From NCBI GenBank assembly GCA_001304105.1, contig LJUR01000001.1, positions 1-59,053 on the forward strand: DNA of 59,053 nucleotides. Reading direction: 5' to 3'. This document shows positions 27,059-35,418 of this stretch, piece after piece (positions within the stretch are counted from its first letter, which is position 1; each line of letters starts with the position of its first letter). The position numbers were made by a program, and so were the translations under genes. Origin of the DNA: Deltaproteobacteria bacterium SM23_61. Lineage in GTDB: Bacteria; Desulfobacterota; SM23-61. Below the pieces are notes generated by a model. That model searched no databases. It was not told the DNA's origin and worked only from the letters and a program-made list of their open reading frames with translations.

Positions 27059-28815
27059 CTTAATCCTCCTTTATAAAGCTCGGATAGCTCGGAGATATCG
27101 CGAATCCTCAGCCCCTCATCATCTCCTATCACCAGGCGAGAGGCCGAAAGATCGATGCTGAGGGCGCCCGAGTAATGCGTATAAACGATCCGGCCGTCCC
27201 TCATGAGCGTCCGGAACCCGCTGGGATAGAGGAACACAACGTGCCGGCCGGTATTATCCGAGGAAAGAGGACGGGCCCCTGCCGTGGTGTGGAACTGCTC
27301 CCGGATCACCAGGTCCTGGTCCAGCCGCACTCCCTTCCCGGCTTCGTCGATGGCCAAAAGAAATCCCGGTCCGCGATAGACCGATGAGACGGTCGAGAGG
27401 GGGAGGGTTTCCGTCACCACGCAAAAAGACTCGAGGGAGACCTGGTAGGCCTTGTCTTCTCCAATGATCACGGCGGCTTTCTCGAAAAGCTGGATCCCCA
27501 GGATCGTCTGTTCGAGCCTATCCTGAAAGACGCAGGCCCCGTGATGGAAGGCATGGACTTTTCCTTCAAAATCAGCGAAGACAAGGTGCTTTTCCGATGC
27601 GCCAAGAGCCTGAACGCCCTGCGGATGGCTCAGGACAGGTCGGGGCTGATTCTCCGCCGTGATCTGGAAAACATTTCCGTTCCAGAAGCCGACCACGAGG
27701 CTGCCGTCTAACAGCGCGCAGTCCGCGGGGATAGAATAGCCAGTGCCGGGAGCCAAGGCCTCCGTCCCGGAGAAGCGATAGCTGCTCCGCTCTCTATTTT
27801 CGCGGAGAATCAGGATCTCCCCGGTCCACAGTGCCGCCGCGAGGACGCCGTCCCCTTGACGGATAAACCGGATTGGTCCGCCGAGCGGCATCTGTCCCAG
27901 GCTCCCGCCCTCGGTGTCGAAGAGACTCAATGACGAGCTCGACACTGCGGCCAGCGCCCGCCCGCTCGCGAAGAACACCACGTCTGTGCATCCGCGGCTT
28001 GGGATTAGACCATAAAGGGCTTTCTTCTCAGGCAGTTCTCCCTTCGGTCTGGGCTCGACGGGACGCCTGACCACGTGCTCGAAAACCGAAAAAGGGGCGC
28101 TTTTCCCGGTCCGGTAGCCTTTGGCCTCCGCCACGAGATAGATCCCCGCCGCCTTGGATTTAAACGAGAGGTCGGAGAAGAAGGCTACCCCGCCCGAGGT
28201 CTTGACGGTGAGCGTACCCTGGAGCTCTGCGCCGGGGGCCGAAAGGGACACGGCTTCTTCGCGGAAGTTCTTCTCGCCCCGATTGGAGAGGGCGACCTCC
28301 ATTCTCGGAAGGGTGTTGTGAACGGCGATGTCCTCTGGATGAGTCAGGAAGGACAAGCTGGGCGGCTCGGACTCCTTAATGCGAACAAGGCCCATGTTCT
28401 TGACCAGCCGGCTAAACCAGTCCGGGTTCCGAGTGTCGAGATACTGAATGTGATTGATCTCAAACGGGATTTCCGACTCGGCCTCCGGGTTGATGAGGAT
28501 CGGATTGACTTTGAGCTTCTTGCCGGAGGGGTCAAGCTGGAGCGCCTTCGTCAGCTCCCAACTTGTCATTTCCTTATGAAAGTAGGTTTTGGAATAGACC
28601 AGGATCACTTTTTGGCTTTTTTGGATGGCCCGGCCCAGGGCGATCAAATAGTTCTCGCCCTGGATGATCCCGAGTTCGGAGATGTCGAGAAAAATTCGGG
28701 GGAGTTTCCCGTCGGCCAGGGTGTATTCAAGCAGCGGCCGGTAGAGTTGTTCGCGGACCCAGGTCGAATCATCGCGGGCATAGCTGATAAAGATGTCATA
28801 ATGTTCATCGCTCAT
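27055..28815 (-). CDS. TIR domain - Ig-like - beta-propeller protein
   Basis: A 586-aa protein. The N-terminal TIR domain (about 1-160) starts with YDIFISYARDDS, contains PRIFLDISELGIIQGENY, and has VILVYSKTYFHKEMTSWEL in which E87 (SWEL) occupies the place of the catalytic Glu of TIR NADases. Residues about 175-265 look like a bacterial Ig-like fold (GGVAFFSDLSFKSKAAGIYL). The remainder (about 280-586) is rich in short beta-repeats (VVFFASGRALAAVSSSSLSLFD; LVVGFWNGNVFQI), consistent with a beta-propeller sensor. Many bacterial TIR proteins deplete NAD in defence; here the activity is inferred only from the conserved Glu. GGGAGGAGAG precedes the start. Confidence 0.85.
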   Translation of the reverse strand: MSDEHYDIFISYARDDSTWVREQLYRPLLEYTLADGKLPRIFLDISELGIIQGENYLIALGRAIQKSQKVILVYSKTYFHKEMTSWELTKALQLDPSGKKLKVNPILINPEAESEIPFEINHIQYLDTRNPDWFSRLVKNMGLVRIKESEPPSLSFLTHPEDIAVHNTLPRMEVALSNRGEKNFREEAVSLSAPGAELQGTLTVKTSGGVAFFSDLSFKSKAAGIYLVAEAKGYRTGKSAPFSVFEHVVRRPVEPRPKGELPEKKALYGLIPSRGCTDVVFFASGRALAAVSSSSLSLFDTEGGSLGQMPLGGPIRFIRQGDGVLAAALWTGEILILRENRERSSYRFSGTEALAPGTGYSIPADCALLDGSLVVGFWNGNVFQITAENQPRPVLSHPQGVQALGASEKHLVFADFEGKVHAFHHGACVFQDRLEQTILGIQLFEKAAVIIGEDKAYQVSLESFCVVTETLPLSTVSSVYRGPGFLLAIDEAGKGVRLDQDLVIREQFHTTAGARPLSSDNTGRHVVFLYPSGFRTLMRDGRIVYTHYSGALSIDLSASRLVIGDDEGLRIRDISELSELYKGGLR

Positions 28816-28835
28816 CGGCGCGTCTCTCCTCCCGC

Positions 28836-29702
28836 CTATTGTTTAAAGAGTCGCGTCAAATAATCGAAATCGCCGCTGTTGACAAAATCCAGGAGGCTCT
28901 TAATCCGGAACGGGACAAAGGGGTGGCCGGCGTTCACGCTGATCGGCCCGGCCGCGGGGCTTGTGGAAAGCAGGGGAATCTGGACGGACAGATATTTCTG
29001 GAGGTCAATATTCCGGGCCAGGCCCGCACTCTTGAAGCTCGTGGCCAGGAGGGCCGAAGCGGCTCTCCTCCAGTCTCCGCACAGAATAAGGCCCAATCGG
29101 TCGCAGCGGACTTCCATGGTCCGGCAGTTGGACATGATCCTCTGGTATATCTCCCTCCAAGGAAAGCCCGGGAGGAAAGCCGCCAGCTCCTGTTCCCGGC
29201 TGCCCTCCACGAACTCGCGGATGAGGAAGCTGAGCGAGATCTCCTTGCGCCACTCTCCGGTATAGCCCAACAGATGCCCGGTCTCATGCCCGATGACAAA
29301 GGCCAGTTCAACGATATCGAGGTTTTCGACCAGATCGGTCCCGAGAAGGAGCACCGGCTTCGTCTTGCTCAGGACGCTGACGGCCGACCAGGAGTCGATC
29401 CCTTTGCGGCCGAGCCCGGAGACGACATAGGCCTCGGGCCGGGCCCATCCGGACTGGCTGTACAGATACTCGACCAGATGGTCGAGCCCGGGCAGGACGC
29501 GGTAGTCGATGAGAATTCCGCCGTCGAGGCCGATAATCCGGATCTTTTCCGTCCATTCGTCGTGGCGCTGGAGATAGGGATCGAGCAGCGGGAACGAGCA
29601 GTTTATCTTTTCGAGCGGGAACGGCTCCCACAGCTTTTTGACGTCGACCCTGCCGAGCTTGGGAAGCGAATCCAACTCGACTTGAGAATTCAGAATATCC
29701 AC
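28836..29702 (-). CDS. M48-like zinc metallopeptidase
   Basis: A 288-aa protein with HETGH (H139, E140, H143), the HExxH zinc-metalloprotease motif, inside AFVIGHETGHLLG. The segment EVRCDRLGL (E197, D201) matches the position of the third zinc ligand and Asp in M48 enzymes (ExxxD). Unlike HtpX there are no membrane segments, so it resembles the soluble M48 group. The start is GTG 29702, ten bases after the preceding stop. It sits directly upstream of the TIR gene, so proteolytic activation or control of an operon partner is a reasonable inference; no substrate is known. Confidence 0.82.
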   Translation of the reverse strand: MDILNSQVELDSLPKLGRVDVKKLWEPFPLEKINCSFPLLDPYLQRHDEWTEKIRIIGLDGGILIDYRVLPGLDHLVEYLYSQSGWARPEAYVVSGLGRKGIDSWSAVSVLSKTKPVLLLGTDLVENLDIVELAFVIGHETGHLLGYTGEWRKEISLSFLIREFVEGSREQELAAFLPGFPWREIYQRIMSNCRTMEVRCDRLGLILCGDWRRAASALLATSFKSAGLARNIDLQKYLSVQIPLLSTSPAAGPISVNAGHPFVPFRIKSLLDFVNSGDFDYLTRLFKQ

Positions 29703-29711
29703 GGCTCCGTC

Positions 29712-31757
29712 CTAGAGATTCCTCTCCAACTGCCTGTTGATGTCTCTGACCCTTTCGAGCAGCTTGGACAGGGCATCCTTGGCCTCATAGGAAAATACTT
29801 TGGACTTGTCTTCCTCGATCATCCGGATGAACCCGGAGCTTACTTCGGCCCACATCTGAAGGTCCTGCCGGGACTTTATCGTCTTCCTGTCGTTGAGCCT
29901 GTCGACCATCGTCTTGAAGAACTGGAAATCTTTGTTGAGGATCTCGTTGTCTCCTCCCTCTATGACCTTGCGCCTGATCTTGCTGACTTCTTCAATGTCC
30001 CGAGCAATGATGTCCTTCAACTTCTTCAGCGATTCTTTGGCCTGTTCGGATTTTACGGTGGCGATATCGGTCGTCACCTGTTGTTGGAGGGACTCCAGCC
30101 GCTCGATGATGTCTTCCCTTCCTTGTTCTGTGCTGATGTGCGACTTGGCGTACTCGCGGATCGATTGGAGTTCCTGGCTGGCTTGCTGGATGGCCGCGCT
30201 GTCCCGCTGCGTCGTTTCCAGAGCGGTCATGTTCGCCTTGATTGCAGCCATGAGCTGGGCGAAGACCTTCTTGTTGTCCTGGAAGGTGAGTTTCGGCTGG
30301 ATGGCCTGAGCCCGCTTTTGGAGAGCCTTCATGCATCCGGCAACATCGTGCAGCATCTCGAGGCTGGTGATGCCCGCTTTCGCCGACTCCATGATCTTGG
30401 AGAATTCCATGATGGTCTCATTGACCTGCCTGACTTCCACCTTGAACCGTTCGACGTCCTGCTTCAACCTGTTCAGAAAGGTCAACACGTCGTCGATGCC
30501 CTGGATGAGTTTCTTGGGCTCATCGCTGCTCTTGTCCCGCGCCCCGATCTCCGCGAGATTTCTGGCCTCCTTCAGCTCGGCGATGGCGGCGTCAAAATCG
30601 GTCAGCTTCCTAGCCATGAAGAGGAGGGTGATCTTCCTGTACTTGAGCCCGCCCAACATGAAGTTCACGTAGGGATAAGAAGCGGCATAATTTTTGGCCA
30701 CCCCGAGCTCGCGCTCGGCTTTATCCAGGTCGCCCCGCTGGAGGTAGAGCAAGGAGCGGGCGATGTCCTCACGAACGATGAGGGACTGAAGCACTTCCCG
30801 GTCCTTGGCGGATCCCTGGAATTCGACGTCGCTCGGCACTTTTTTCCTGAAAATCCCGGTGCTGAGGGTTTGCAGGTAGGCGTCGAGCAGGCGATATTCG
30901 CGGGCATCGCGGAACCGGACATCCACCCCGGCCATGTCCTTTCGAGCCTTGCCGAAAGCGCCCTTCCGGTAGAGCCGCACGACCCCCGCCAGCAGCTCCC
31001 CGAGCAGCCGCCTTTCAATTTCGATCTTCAAAAGGCCGAGCTGCTGAGGGTTTTTGAGGAGCGGGTTTTGGAGGGCCTTCGTGACGCAGTCGTGCGCCTC
31101 CTGGGGCCTGCCGGACTCCAGGTAGATGATGGCCAGCAGGAACGGGTAGAACTCAAAGTCCGGGTCGAGGTTGATAAACCCGGCGAGCTCTCGGGCGATC
31201 GTCTCCCGGTTAACGATGAAAAATTGGAGGAGCAGGCGGAATTGAAGGCGGGTCCGCAGCTCGCCCAGAAGTGTATACACCCGGGTCTCCAGCCGGGGAT
31301 CAAGCGGCGTGTCCTTATCCCTCAGCGGATAAAGCGCCTTGAGAGCCTCCATCTCTCTGTTCAACCCGGTATGGCAGAGGGCAACGAGGTAGTGCGCTTC
31401 ATGATGAGTGGGATTGATGGCCAGGACCTGGCCGAGCTCGGTGAGCGCTTCCCGGTACTTCTTCTGGTTGATCAGCAAACGGGCCTGCTGGAGGTGCCGC
31501 TCTTCCGGACGGAGGGCCTTAACCTGATCGACCGTGGTGAGCGCCATGTCGATGTCCACGTCGGTAACGCGGAGTCCGGGTCCCGGCTTCCCTTCGGCAC
31601 CCTTGGCTTTCTCGGACATTTTCTTGATCTCGTCGAGGTAGTTAAACTCAAACTTCTTCTCCTCGAGCTTTATGTCCTCGATCTTGGGCCTTTCATCGAA
31701 GACCAGGGGGGGCGTTTCCTCCTTCCTGAGTGTTGGCGCATCGACAAATTTGGCCAT
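29712..31757 (-). CDS. TPR and coiled-coil protein of the Hsp70-TIR operon
   Basis: A 681-aa soluble protein. After a charged N-terminus (residues 1-75), TPR units are visible (about 85-150: ARLLINQKKYREALTELGQ, VLAINPTHHEAHYLVALCH; about 195-235; about 320-355). The C-terminal 300 residues are long helices with heptad character (about 420-680; VRQVNETIMEFSKIMESA, ESLQQQVTTDIATV, LLERVRDINRQLERNL), typical of coiled coils. No catalytic motif is recognised. AGGAGGGCAG precedes the start. Neighbours on both sides are only about ten bases away, so it is cotranscribed. A scaffold role is inferred. Confidence 0.8.
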   Translation of the reverse strand: MAKFVDAPTLRKEETPPLVFDERPKIEDIKLEEKKFEFNYLDEIKKMSEKAKGAEGKPGPGLRVTDVDIDMALTTVDQVKALRPEERHLQQARLLINQKKYREALTELGQVLAINPTHHEAHYLVALCHTGLNREMEALKALYPLRDKDTPLDPRLETRVYTLLGELRTRLQFRLLLQFFIVNRETIARELAGFINLDPDFEFYPFLLAIIYLESGRPQEAHDCVTKALQNPLLKNPQQLGLLKIEIERRLLGELLAGVVRLYRKGAFGKARKDMAGVDVRFRDAREYRLLDAYLQTLSTGIFRKKVPSDVEFQGSAKDREVLQSLIVREDIARSLLYLQRGDLDKAERELGVAKNYAASYPYVNFMLGGLKYRKITLLFMARKLTDFDAAIAELKEARNLAEIGARDKSSDEPKKLIQGIDDVLTFLNRLKQDVERFKVEVRQVNETIMEFSKIMESAKAGITSLEMLHDVAGCMKALQKRAQAIQPKLTFQDNKKVFAQLMAAIKANMTALETTQRDSAAIQQASQELQSIREYAKSHISTEQGREDIIERLESLQQQVTTDIATVKSEQAKESLKKLKDIIARDIEEVSKIRRKVIEGGDNEILNKDFQFFKTMVDRLNDRKTIKSRQDLQMWAEVSSGFIRMIEEDKSKVFSYEAKDALSKLLERVRDINRQLERNL

Positions 31758-31766
31758 CCTGCCCTC

Positions 31767-32003
31767 CTATTCAGACTCGATGTCGAGGTCGTCGGGCTCG
31801 GGCACCCGCTCGAGCAGCCGCTCGGCCGCCCGCCGGCAAAGCCCGTATTCCCGCTCATGGTCGATCTCTGCCAGCTTGAGGAGCGACCGGGCAAGGCTCA
31901 TCTCCTCGATGACCGAATCCCTGGCTTCCTCCTCGGGACTGAGTTCGATCGGCTCAAGCCGCTTGACCAGGTCCGCCTTTTCGAGCTTGATTTTCTTTCC
32001 CAT
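31767..32003 (-). CDS. Small 78-aa protein of the Hsp70-TIR operon
   Basis: A highly charged, probably helical protein (KKIKLEKADLVKRLEPIEL; SLARSLLKLAEIDHERE; acidic end PEPDDLDIESE). No family is recognised. The start ATG 32003 is preceded by GGGAGGAAAAG; the longer frame beginning at 32087 overlaps the upstream gene and is not needed. Spacing of 22 bases before and nine bases after fits the compact operon. It could be an adaptor for the TPR proteins; that is a guess from context. Confidence 0.72.
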   Translation of the reverse strand: MGKKIKLEKADLVKRLEPIELSPEEEARDSVIEEMSLARSLLKLAEIDHEREYGLCRRAAERLLERVPEPDDLDIESE

Positions 32004-32025
32004 CTTTTCCTCCCTACCCCGATTC

Positions 32026-33849
32026 CTAACGGCCGCCGCCGCTCTCGCCCGTCCCGGGCTTTTCCTCTTCGCCGAGCAGAAACTCACCGGTGCTGAGCAT
32101 GATCTGTTGCTCGGTTGTCTCCAACCGGCGCGCGGAATCGGCCAGCGTCCGGGTGGTCTTGTTGATTTCGGCCATCAGGTCGCTGTAGCGGGCGACGACA
32201 TCGGCGCCGGCGTCTTTGAGTTTTGTCTTCATGATGCCCGTGATCCGCTTGTGCAGAATTTCTCCCCGGGCCTGGATGTCCTTCAGGGTGGCGACCACTT
32301 CGTCGTCCTCCTCGCCGATCGAGACCTCCTCAGCCATACTCCTGAACTTGGAGAACCTCTGGAGCTGATCGCTGACCTCTTTCCTGAGTCGGGCGGGTAT
32401 CGCCCGATCGCCCAGGTATTTTTTGAGAAGGACGATGAAGCGGCGGACGGTATCTCGCTGGTATTCGATCAGCTTCTTCTCCCGCTTGGCGATGATCTCG
32501 GCTTCCGGCACCTTGACTCCGGATTTCTCGAGGCTCTCGACGGCCGTCTCTCGGTGCGTTTCGTAGGCGAAATAGTAATCGACAAGCCCCATTAGGAAGA
32601 GCGGGTCTCCCATGCGGGGGTCGACGGAGCTCACTTTTTCCAGCCGCTCCCTCAGGATTTCTCTCTCCCGATCGGGAAGCCCCGATTTTTCCTTGCGGCG
32701 CAGCCACAAGAAAATCCTGGAAACCGCAAGCCAAAGGAAGGCGTTGCGCAGGAGGAGCCGCTCCTCGCTCAGCAAGGTTCGTTCCGACTCCCCGGTTTCC
32801 TTTCCGGAAGCGGGCGCCTTGGCGGGCTGGCTCAACTCCGCGGCCATTTCCTTTTCCATGCTGGCGACGATCCCGGCCAGGCGGTCATCGACATCGGGAT
32901 AGTCCGTCTTTCGCCATTCGCACAAGAGGAGCCCCAGCTCGGCCATGAGGCCGGACGATTTTTCCTTTTTCGCCTGCTCAAGAGCGCTCTGGAAATTCTC
33001 TTCCGCCTCGTCATAATGCTTATCGAAGAGGGCCAGGATCCCCAAGGTGACTTGGTGGGAGCTGATCGCCTTGGGAACCTGGTCGAGGTGGACGCCGAGT
33101 TTGCGCACCTGGTCGAAGTAGTGAACGGCGGCCTCGATCTCGCGGGCTCTCCAGTGGTCCCGGCCGAGGTGGAGGCAGGCGATGCTCGCCAACTTCTTGG
33201 CCTCGGGCATTCTCTCGACGACACCGTCGTGCTTGACGGCGATTTCGTACGCCTCCTTGTATTCTTCGAGGTTAACCTTGAGCCACAGCCGGAAATACAC
33301 GGTCTCCGGTTCGTCACCCCGGACATTGTCCAGGTCCACGGCGGCCTCTTTGGTCTTCTTCAACCTGGCCCTGACATAGGCAAGGGCAAAATACGCCTCG
33401 GAGACGTCCCCGGCCTTCAGCCCCGAGACGATAGCTCTCTGGAGGATTTCCTCGGCGCGGGGAAATTCCGGCTCGTGATTCCTCTCGATGATTTCGAAAG
33501 CCTCCCCCAGCAGCTTCCGCTTCTTGGCAGGCTGGATCGACAGGAAGTAGAAAAGAATCGCTCCGATCACGGCCAGGAAGACGAGCGAGACGATGAGCAC
33601 GACCGTCATCGGCAGAACGCCTTTTTCCCCTCCCGCGGTTTGAGGCGGAGCCGTTGCCGCTGGTTCCGCCGGCTTTTTGGCGAACTTCTCGACCGGGGCC
33701 GGAGGGCTCTGCGTGCCTTCCTTCAGGTACTTCCAGGTGCCGCCGTCCCGGAGGAGGACCTTCCTCCCGTCCTCGGTCACGACCACCTGATCCGCCCAAC
33801 AGACGGAGACAACGACCAACAGCATGAGGACATACGCGGCGCATCTCAT
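32026..33849 (-). CDS. Membrane-anchored TPR protein of the Hsp70-TIR operon
   Basis: A 607-aa protein with three parts. A signal-type hydrophobic N-terminus (residues 3-19) leads into a short exported segment with TEDGRKVLLRDGGTWKYL, a motif I associate with small envelope proteins, and a Pro/Ala-rich linker. A second membrane segment (about 81-105; MTVVLIVSLVFLAVIGAI) follows. The large C-terminal part holds helical repeats of TPR type (about 120-330; AEEILQRAIVSGLKAGD, YDEAEENFQSALEQAKKEK) and a helical tail. The start ATG 33849 has GAGG upstream; a TTG at 33873 is the alternative. It would tether the complex to the inner membrane and perhaps sense the envelope. Confidence 0.8.
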   Translation of the reverse strand: MRCAAYVLMLLVVVSVCWADQVVVTEDGRKVLLRDGGTWKYLKEGTQSPPAPVEKFAKKPAEPAATAPPQTAGGEKGVLPMTVVLIVSLVFLAVIGAILFYFLSIQPAKKRKLLGEAFEIIERNHEPEFPRAEEILQRAIVSGLKAGDVSEAYFALAYVRARLKKTKEAAVDLDNVRGDEPETVYFRLWLKVNLEEYKEAYEIAVKHDGVVERMPEAKKLASIACLHLGRDHWRAREIEAAVHYFDQVRKLGVHLDQVPKAISSHQVTLGILALFDKHYDEAEENFQSALEQAKKEKSSGLMAELGLLLCEWRKTDYPDVDDRLAGIVASMEKEMAAELSQPAKAPASGKETGESERTLLSEERLLLRNAFLWLAVSRIFLWLRRKEKSGLPDREREILRERLEKVSSVDPRMGDPLFLMGLVDYYFAYETHRETAVESLEKSGVKVPEAEIIAKREKKLIEYQRDTVRRFIVLLKKYLGDRAIPARLRKEVSDQLQRFSKFRSMAEEVSIGEEDDEVVATLKDIQARGEILHKRITGIMKTKLKDAGADVVARYSDLMAEINKTTRTLADSARRLETTEQQIMLSTGEFLLGEEEKPGTGESGGGR

Positions 33850-33879
33850 GTCAAGCCTCTGCTTTCTGAGCAAGAATCC

Positions 33880-35418
33880 TCAATGCCCAGGAGCATAGGT
33901 TCCTCCCTTTTTCTGACGGAGGTCAAACAGCATGGCCTCGAGGCGGCTGTACTCTTTGCCGTATTCGTGTATCTTCTGGGGGTCCATCCTCCGCTCGTCT
34001 CTGACCTTCATCAGCTTCGTCTTTATGCCGGCCAGGAACTCGGACGATTCCTCGAGACGCTCCATGCCGATGAGCGACTCGGCGTAGGCCAGGGTCTTCG
34101 GAAACTCCCACCAGAGAAAGGTGCTCCCTTCAAAGAGGAAATTATAGAGCAGCTTGGCCGCCTGCTCGTGCTTCCGGCGCCAGTTGAAATACCGTGCGGT
34201 GTCAACGACCAAGCCCTTCTGCTCGAGGACCGGAATCCCTTTGAAATCACGGTCAATCATCTCATCGAGCTTCTCCGAGATTGACAGCCTCTGCTCGATC
34301 TGAAGGGCCAGGAGTGCCAGGGTCTCTTTGCGCAGCAGGATCCGGAGCTGGGCCCGCTTGGCCGCAATATTTCCCGCGTCCTTTTTGATGGCCCGCTCGT
34401 ATAGCTGGACCGCTTCAAGCGGGCGTTTCAAATCGTCCTGGGCGATCTCGCCGCCCAGGGCGTATAACTCCGAAGTCGGGTTTTCCAGGTAAACGTCCTG
34501 GAGGAGAGAATAGGCTTTTCCCGCCTGGCCTTTTTCGCGCAATTCCGCCGCCACGCTGTTCGGATCGAAGAATTTCAGCCTCTCCTCGATGGCCTTGGCT
34601 ATATTAAGCGGATTCAGACCGCTCCTTCTCCCGGCATCCGGGTCCACGACGGCTTGGACGGTGGCCAGTATTTCGTTGACCCGCTCGGCCTTGTCCACCC
34701 AGAGGGGGAGCCTTCTCTCCAGGTTCTTGGCGGTGAAGAGCCGGCCCGTGGCCGAGATCGGCAGGAGGCCGTCTGCCTTGAGTTCCGTCCTGAGACCGTA
34801 GAGGCCCTGCATAAGGGCGGCGCCGACCGCGTAAAGATCCAGCCCTTTTTTGCCCGTTGCCGTCGGCTGTCCGCGGAGGACTTCCGGAGCCAGGTATAAA
34901 ATCCTTTCCGCGACGGCGAATAGGGATTCGAGGCGCGGAAAGCCAAGGAAGGCAGGGAGGGCCAAGATAAAGGGATCCTTTTTCAGGAAGCAGATGTCGG
35001 CCGGCATCGGCAGGAAACCTTCGTAGAGGGTTTCCCACCAATAAGGCAGCGCCCGAAGTACCTGAACCCCGTATTCCAGGCGGGCCCGAAGCGGCTGGTC
35101 GCGAACCACGTCCTGCCAGATGACATCCGGCCTCACTTCGTAGCGAACATAGTAGAAGCCCTGGCCGTTGAGGGTCCGCTGGGCGGAATCGACGATCGGA
35201 GCGATCAGCCGCCGGCGGGGCTCACCGATCTGCCGGTGCGTCGCCTCCCGTTTTTCGGCGTCCCGTATGTCGTCAATCGGAATGAGGCGGTAAAGATAGG
35301 AACCCGTCTCTTCCCGGTAAACACCCCCCCAGGCGCTGGCGCCCACCCGTTCGACCCGCCTGTTTGCGCCGTCGCTCGTCTCCAGGGTCAATTTGTGGGG
35401 GAACATATCGGCTCTCAC
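33880..35418 (-). CDS. Pseudokinase - TPR protein
   Basis: A 512-aa protein. Residues about 20-270 follow a protein-kinase fold in degenerate form. GASAWGGVYR (26-35) stands for the glycine loop, R44 in YLYRLIPI lies where the ATP-binding Lys should be, GFLPMPADI (134-142) replaces HRD...N, and LPAF (154-157) replaces DFG. In contrast, LYLAPEVLRGQ (174-184) and GLDLYAVGAAL (192-202) preserve the APE and F-helix signatures. So catalysis is unlikely. Residues about 290-500 are TPR-like (KAYSLLQDVYLENPTSELY, PLEAVQLYERAIKKDAGN). The GTG start overlaps the Hsp70 stop by four bases (GTGA). It is probably a regulatory or docking subunit. Confidence 0.78.
   Translation of the reverse strand: MRADMFPHKLTLETSDGANRRVERVGASAWGGVYREETGSYLYRLIPIDDIRDAEKREATHRQIGEPRRRLIAPIVDSAQRTLNGQGFYYVRYEVRPDVIWQDVVRDQPLRARLEYGVQVLRALPYWWETLYEGFLPMPADICFLKKDPFILALPAFLGFPRLESLFAVAERILYLAPEVLRGQPTATGKKGLDLYAVGAALMQGLYGLRTELKADGLLPISATGRLFTAKNLERRLPLWVDKAERVNEILATVQAVVDPDAGRRSGLNPLNIAKAIEERLKFFDPNSVAAELREKGQAGKAYSLLQDVYLENPTSELYALGGEIAQDDLKRPLEAVQLYERAIKKDAGNIAAKRAQLRILLRKETLALLALQIEQRLSISEKLDEMIDRDFKGIPVLEQKGLVVDTARYFNWRRKHEQAAKLLYNFLFEGSTFLWWEFPKTLAYAESLIGMERLEESSEFLAGIKTKLMKVRDERRMDPQKIHEYGKEYSRLEAMLFDLRQKKGGTYAPGH

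Noticed and set aside
28839-32096. 1085-codon plus-strand open frame across the TIR/M48/TPR genes
   Set aside because: Shadow of GC-rich genes on the opposite strand. Its translation is rich in Leu, Asp, Gly and Arg without motifs, while the minus-strand genes have clear domains.
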